Both the position numbers and the translations under genes were made by a program. Below, one piece after another: positions 22,997 through 26,167 of a stretch of 26,167 bases of DNA. A model generated the notes under the pieces. That model saw nothing but the letters and a program-made list of their open reading frames with translations. It did no database searches and was not told the DNA's origin. The stretch is from CAG-492 sp045643465 (GTDB taxonomy: Bacteria > Bacillota > Clostridia > TANB77 > CAG-508), in the NCBI GenBank assembly GCA_045643465.1, contig JAZUKV010000024.1:1-26167 (forward strand). Reading direction: 5' to 3'. Position 1 is the first letter of the stretch; every line of letters starts with the position of its first letter.

Positions 22997-23947
22997 ATGG
23001 TTGCATATATTGATTTAATTTTTTTAGAAAATTTTTTTATGAATTATTTAACATTATTTACTACTGCTAAGTTATTAAACAGAAGGATTAAAAAAACAAG
23101 AATTATAATTGCAAGTTTAATGGGAGCTTTATATGTGTTTACATTATTTTTTGACATATCAAATTTATCATTGAATTTATTAAAATTAGTTATGGGGATT
23201 AGTTTATTAGCTATTTCTTTTGGATTAAAAAGTTTTAAAAAGCTATTAAAAGAAAGTTTAGTATTTTTTATGATTACTTTTGTTTATGCTGGCTGTGCAT
23301 TAGGATTTATATATTTTATGAAACCCAAAATAATATATATTGTTAATGGAATTATAATTGGTGGTGAATATATATTTGAAATTGTTTTAATTTCAGCAGT
23401 AATAAGTTATTTATTAATAAAAGCTAGTATAAAATTAATTAAGATTAAACAAAAATTTTCAAAAAAGCAAATGTTATGCGACTTAAAAATAAAGAATGGA
23501 AATTACAATATAAATGTGAAAGCTTTAATTGATACAGGAAATTTATTAACAGATCCAATATCAAAAAGTCCTGTAATTATTGTTGAAAAAGAAAAAGCAA
23601 GAAATCTTTTTAGCAAAAGTTATTTTAAAAAGTTAGAATCTATTATAGGGGGTGATGAACAAGAAACATTAAATGATTTTTGTGATGCTAATATAAAAAT
23701 GATTCCGTATATGTCAGTAGGCGAAAAAAATGGAATGATGTTAGCATATAAAATTGAAAAAATAAAGTTTGAATATCAGTATGAATTATATGAAATAGAA
23801 GATGTACTTATAGGATTTTATGATAATGCTCTTACAAACAATGGAAAATATTCTGCTTTAGTGGGATTACAAATATTTGAAAGGAGTATGGAAAAAAATG
23901 AATATAATGCAATTAATAAAAACCAAAGTAAATATAGTGTATGCTAA
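22997..23947 (+). CDS. spoIIGA: Sigma-E processing peptidase SpoIIGA
   Basis: A 316-residue membrane protease that cleaves the pro-sequence from pro-sigma-E in the mother cell after a forespore signal. Five hydrophobic segments fill the first 145 residues, starting with the family-typical YIDLIFLENFFMNYL. The cytoplasmic half carries the aspartic-protease motif ALIDTGN with Asp179 as catalytic residue, followed by LTDPISKSPVIIVE and a late ALVGLQIF. GAAGGAGAG lies 7-15 nt upstream of ATG. The last 50 bases overlap sigE, and the final 20 or so residues (ERSMEKNEYNAINKNQSKYSVC) read like an extension beyond the usual end. Confidence 0.95.
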   Translation: MVAYIDLIFLENFFMNYLTLFTTAKLLNRRIKKTRIIIASLMGALYVFTLFFDISNLSLNLLKLVMGISLLAISFGLKSFKKLLKESLVFFMITFVYAGCALGFIYFMKPKIIYIVNGIIIGGEYIFEIVLISAVISYLLIKASIKLIKIKQKFSKKQMLCDLKIKNGNYNINVKALIDTGNLLTDPISKSPVIIVEKEKARNLFSKSYFKKLESIIGGDEQETLNDFCDANIKMIPYMSVGEKNGMMLAYKIEKIKFEYQYELYEIEDVLIGFYDNALTNNGKYSALVGLQIFERSMEKNEYNAINKNQSKYSVC

Positions 23948-24629
23948 ATATTTAAAAAATAATCAGATTGAAGAGCTACCAATTTACTATATAGCAGGAA
24001 GTCAGACGTTACCACCACCTTTAGATTCAAAAGAAGAAGAGGAAGCTTTAGATAAATTGTCAAAAGGTGATGAAGATATAAAAAAAGTTTTAGTAGAGCG
24101 AAATTTAAGATTAGTAGTTTATATAGCAAAAAAATTCGAAAATACAGGTGTAGGAATAGAAGATTTAATTTCAATTGGAACAATTGGATTAATGAAAGCG
24201 ATAAATACATTTAATGCAGATAAAAATATAAAACTTGCAACATATGCATCTAGATGTATCGAAAATGAAATATTAATGTTTTTGCGAAAAAGTAATAAAA
24301 TAAAAGGAGAAATATCAATAGATGAACCACTTAATCAAGATGGAGATGGAAATGAATTACTTTTGTCTGATATATTAGGAACAGACGAAGATATAACTTC
24401 AAGAAGAATTGAAGATGAAGTTGATAAAAAATTGTTAAAAGAATCAATTAAAAAGTTGACTCCAAGGGAAAAGTATATAATGGAACTAAGATTTGGTTTT
24501 GGTACAGATGAAGAAAAAACTCAAAAAGAAGTAGCAGATATGCTTGGAATTTCTCAAAGTTATATATCTAGATTAGAAAAAAAGATAATTACAAAAATGA
24601 GAAGAGATATAAGAAGTAAAACAGGATAA
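23898..24629 (+). CDS. sigE: RNA polymerase sigma-E, sporulation (mother cell), pro-form
   Basis: A 243-residue pro-sigma factor. An amphipathic pro-sequence (about 1-29) precedes YYIAGSQTLPPPL, close to the Bacillus subtilis YYIGGSEALPPPL where processing occurs. Region 2 reads ERNLRLVVYIAKKFENTGVGIEDLISIGTIGL-like, with KLATYASRCIENEILMFLR. Region 4 ends in TQKEVADMLGISQSYISRLEKKI. Sigma-E drives the first mother-cell gene set. AAGGAG at 23881-23886 sets ATG 23898, inside the spoIIGA frame, so translation is coupled; TTG 23877 is in frame but upstream of the SD. Confidence 0.96.
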   Translation: MNIMQLIKTKVNIVYAKYLKNNQIEELPIYYIAGSQTLPPPLDSKEEEEALDKLSKGDEDIKKVLVERNLRLVVYIAKKFENTGVGIEDLISIGTIGLMKAINTFNADKNIKLATYASRCIENEILMFLRKSNKIKGEISIDEPLNQDGDGNELLLSDILGTDEDITSRRIEDEVDKKLLKESIKKLTPREKYIMELRFGFGTDEEKTQKEVADMLGISQSYISRLEKKIITKMRRDIRSKTG

Positions 24630-24631
24630 AA

Positions 24632-24659
24632 GTATAAAAATAGCTCTTTTGGAAATACT
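24632..24659 (+). promoter_or_regulatory. Candidate sigma-F/sigma-G promoter of sigG
   Basis: GTATA at 24632-24636, 14 nt, then GGAAATACT at 24651-24659, which fits the sigma-F -10 pattern GGnnAnAnT. A sigma-G-like reading (AATACTT after 17 nt) overlaps. Transcription would begin near 24666, within the loop of the hairpin described next. Confidence 0.6.
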
Positions 24660-24690
24660 TATATAGAGAGTAATTCCAAAGGAGGTTTTT
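24644..24690 (+). promoter_or_regulatory. Terminator-shaped hairpin sequestering the sigG SD
   Basis: CTCTTTTGGAA (24644-24654) pairs with TTCCAAAGGAG (24674-24684), 11 bp with one G-U. After an A-A mismatch the stem adds five more pairs (24656-24660 with 24668-24672) and a 7-nt loop. The sigG SD AAAGGAGG (24678-24685) lies in the 3' arm, and TTTTT follows. It can act as intrinsic terminator after sigE, as a translation block, or as both. Confidence 0.75.
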
Positions 24691-24694
24691 TACT

Positions 24695-25468
24695 TTGATA
24701 AATAAGGTTGAAATAGCTGGAGTAAATACAGCAAAATTACCTGTGCTATCAAATGAAGAAAAACAAGAGCTATTAATTAAGATAAAAAATGGAGATAATG
24801 AGGCAAGGGAGAAGTTTATACAAGGAAATTTAAGGTTAGTTTTAAGCGTAATTCAAAGGTTTAGAACAAGGGGAGAAAATCCAGATGATTTATTCCAAAT
24901 AGGATGCATAGGATTGATTAAAGCAATTGATAATTTTGATATAACGCAAGATGTACAATTTTCAACATATGGTGTACCAATGATAATAGGCGAAGTAAGG
25001 CGATATTTAAGAGATAATAATGCCATAAGAGTAAGCAGGTCTGTAAGAGATTTAGCGTACAAAGTTTTAGCTCTAAAAGAAAAGTATATGAAAGAGCAAG
25101 AGCGAGAGCTAACTGTTGATGAAGTAGCAAAAATGCTAGAAGTTGAAGTAGATGATGTAATATTGTGTTTAGATGCAATTCAAACACCTATATCGTTACA
25201 AGAGCCTGTGTATGGAGATGAGTCAGAAAACATATATCTAATGGATCAAGTTAAGGACAAGAAAAATAATGACGAATATTGGACTGAAAATATAGCAATA
25301 TCAGAAGCAATGAAAAAGTTAAATGAAAAAGAAAAAAGAATCATGCAGAAACGATTTTTTGAAGGAAGAACACAAATGGAAGTTGCAGAAGAAATTGGAA
25401 TTTCGCAAGCACAAGTTTCCAGATTAGAAAAGAACGCTCTGGACCATATAAAAAGAATATATAAATAG
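24695..25468 (+). CDS. sigG: RNA polymerase sigma-G, sporulation (late forespore)
   Basis: A 257-residue sigma factor directing late forespore genes. The N-terminus NKVEIAGVNTAKLPVL matches the sigma-G hallmark (NKVEICGVDTSKLPVL in Bacillus subtilis). Region 2 reads GNLRLVLSVIQRF, DDLFQIGCIGL and FSTYGVPMIIGEVRRYL; region 3 has IRVSRSVRDLAYK; region 4 ends in TQMEVAEEIGISQAQVSRLEK. Start is TTG 24695, 9 nt after AAAGGAGG. Position directly after sigE is conserved in spore formers. Its SD lies in a hairpin and a sigma-F-type promoter lies just upstream, so expression is probably limited to the forespore. Confidence 0.96.
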   Translation: MINKVEIAGVNTAKLPVLSNEEKQELLIKIKNGDNEAREKFIQGNLRLVLSVIQRFRTRGENPDDLFQIGCIGLIKAIDNFDITQDVQFSTYGVPMIIGEVRRYLRDNNAIRVSRSVRDLAYKVLALKEKYMKEQERELTVDEVAKMLEVEVDDVILCLDAIQTPISLQEPVYGDESENIYLMDQVKDKKNNDEYWTENIAISEAMKKLNEKEKRIMQKRFFEGRTQMEVAEEIGISQAQVSRLEKNALDHIKRIYK

Positions 25469-25476
25469 TAATATTT

Positions 25477-25519
25477 GAAACAACATTTCCATATATTAAA
25501 AGTGGAGGTGTTGTTTTTT
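25477..25519 (+). promoter_or_regulatory. Terminator-shaped hairpin containing the ylmC SD
   Basis: AAACAACATTTCCA (25478-25491) pairs with TGGAGGTGTTGTTT (25503-25516), 14 pairs including two G-U, around an 11-nt loop, followed by T residues. The SD GGAGGTG (25504-25510) is inside the 3' arm, and the TTG start at 25518 lies at the end of the T-run. It may serve as the sigG terminator and as a block on ylmC translation. Confidence 0.7.
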
Positions 25520-25754
25520 GAATAAAGAAAGCGGAATGGATTTTAGACATAAAGAGGTTATTAATATTAATGATGGAAAAAGGTTAGGATTTGTTCAAGA
25601 TGTTTGTGCAAATCTTGAAACAGGCAAAATAACATCTATAATAGTTCCAGGTAGTAAGAAAATGAGAAATATGTTTTCAAAAGATGAAGATATAGTGATT
25701 GAATGGGAAAAAATTAAGTGCATAGGAGAGGATATTATATTAGTAGAAATATAA
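25518..25754 (+). CDS. ylmC: YlmC/YmxH-family PRC-barrel sporulation protein
   Basis: A 78-residue protein with one PRC-barrel fold: FRHKEVININDGKRLGFVQDVCANLETGKITSIIVPG, then DIVIEWEKIKCIGEDIILVEI. YlmC lies next to sigG in Bacillus, and the YlmC/YmxH family is linked to sporulation by position and expression; its molecular function is not known. Start is TTG 25518, 7 nt after the SD GGAGGTG. No terminator is seen downstream. Confidence 0.88.
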   Translation: MNKESGMDFRHKEVININDGKRLGFVQDVCANLETGKITSIIVPGSKKMRNMFSKDEDIVIEWEKIKCIGEDIILVEI

Positions 25755-25809
25755 AAATTGAAGTATTAAAAAAAATGTAAAAAAAACTAGAAAAAAGTAT
25801 AAAAAATGC

Positions 25810-25838
25810 TTGACTTTGAATAAGGGTTATGATATTAT
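25810..25838 (+). promoter_or_regulatory. Tandem promoter 1 of the downstream unit
   Basis: TTGACT at 25810-25815, 17 nt, TATTAT at 25833-25838. First of three similar promoters in the 413-base gene-free end of the window. Confidence 0.8.
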
Positions 25839-25937
25839 AATCGAGTACCAAGCAACAGAAAAAAATTACATAAAATAATTAATACATTTTAACGTATGGA
25901 TAGAGCAAAGTTAATTATTAATTATTTGAAAAATGTA

Positions 25938-25966
25938 TTGACAAATTCTTATAGCGATGGTATTAT
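25938..25966 (+). promoter_or_regulatory. Tandem promoter 2 of the downstream unit
   Basis: Consensus TTGACA at 25938-25943, 17 nt, TATTAT at 25961-25966, exactly 128 bases after promoter 1. The preceding AAAAATGTA resembles the sequence before promoter 3. Confidence 0.85.
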
Positions 25967-26007
25967 AGATAAAGCTTAACAAGAGAAAAATATATTTATT
26001 AAATATG

Positions 26008-26060
26008 TAAATTAGTAACAAAGCACCAAGAAAAAACAAATACTAATTTATTATTTTTTT
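26008..26060 (+). terminator. Possible terminator or attenuator between promoters 2 and 3
   Basis: Perfect 10-bp inverted repeat TAAATTAGTA/TACTAATTTA (26008-26017 with 26041-26050), 23-nt loop, then TTATTTTTTT. The stem is AT-rich with a large loop, so it would be weak as a terminator. Confidence 0.4.
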
Positions 26061-26109
26061 ACGCCAAAATAGGTCATAAAAAATAATTTAAAAATATTTA
26101 AAAAATGTG

Positions 26110-26138
26110 TTGACATCTTGTAAAAAGTATAGTAAAAT
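26110..26138 (+). promoter_or_regulatory. Tandem promoter 3 of the downstream unit
   Basis: Consensus TTGACA at 26110-26115, 17 nt, TAAAAT at 26133-26138, followed by a CGTCC..GGACG inverted repeat at the window end (26145-26149 with 26163-26167). Confidence 0.8.
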
Positions 26139-26167
26139 ACTAATCGTCCACAGCAAAAATGAGGACG

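Noticed and set aside
25755..26167. Hidden small gene or riboswitch in the gene-free end
   Set aside because: No frame with an SD and no known riboswitch core was seen. The three promoters account for most of the visible structure.

Overview
The window is a strongly AT-rich chromosomal segment from an endospore-forming, low-GC Firmicute, most likely a member of the Clostridia and possibly an uncultured gut lineage. The lineage call is inference. It rests on base composition, strong Shine-Dalgarno (SD) sites, the division/sporulation block sbp-ftsA-ftsZ-spoIIGA-sigE-sigG-ylmC, and a bacterial gatCAB operon. I see no phage genes, insertion sequences with transposase, or CRISPR array.

Layout. 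(1) 1-1700: small accessory genes (an orphan starch-binding-type CBM protein, a DUF4190 membrane protein, a YvyF-like zinc-ribbon protein) around a tRNA-Ser(GCU) gene. (2) 1639-5090: gatC-gatA-gatB for transamidation of mischarged tRNA, with a repeat-like hairpin between gatA and gatB. (3) 5125-8939: a large SWIM/SNF2 helicase convergent with a small PH-domain protein. (4) 9026-11918: a two-gene unit that I read as murL-murD2, the alternative route that adds L-Glu to UDP-MurNAc-L-Ala and then epimerises it. (5) 11945-13827: trmFO, a YdbC/PC4-like protein and a small unknown protein. (6) 13952-16657: a SpoVB-like flippase on the minus strand, divergent from murA. (7) 16735-22925: the division cluster ftsQ/divIB, three DUF881 genes, sbp, ftsA and ftsZ, closed by a perfect terminator. 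(8) 22937-25754: spoIIGA-sigE-sigG-ylmC. (9) 25755-26167: no gene, but three tandem near-consensus promoters pointing out of the window, as expected before an rRNA operon or another very highly expressed unit.

Functionally the window is dominated by cell-wall precursor synthesis (MurL, MurD2, MurA, a lipid-II-type flippase), the divisome, and the switch from division to sporulation. The two points most worth attention are the MurL-MurD2 pair in a spore-forming Firmicute, and two terminator-shaped hairpins that contain the ribosome binding sites of sigG and ylmC. A sigma-F-type promoter placed inside the sigG hairpin would give transcripts lacking the blocking arm, which suggests a promoter-dependent translation switch.

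Many promoters here share one architecture (a TTG-containing -35, exactly 17 nt, then a TATAAT-like -10). At least four genes (murD2, ftsA, sigG, ylmC) appear to use TTG starts, and murA may use ATT.
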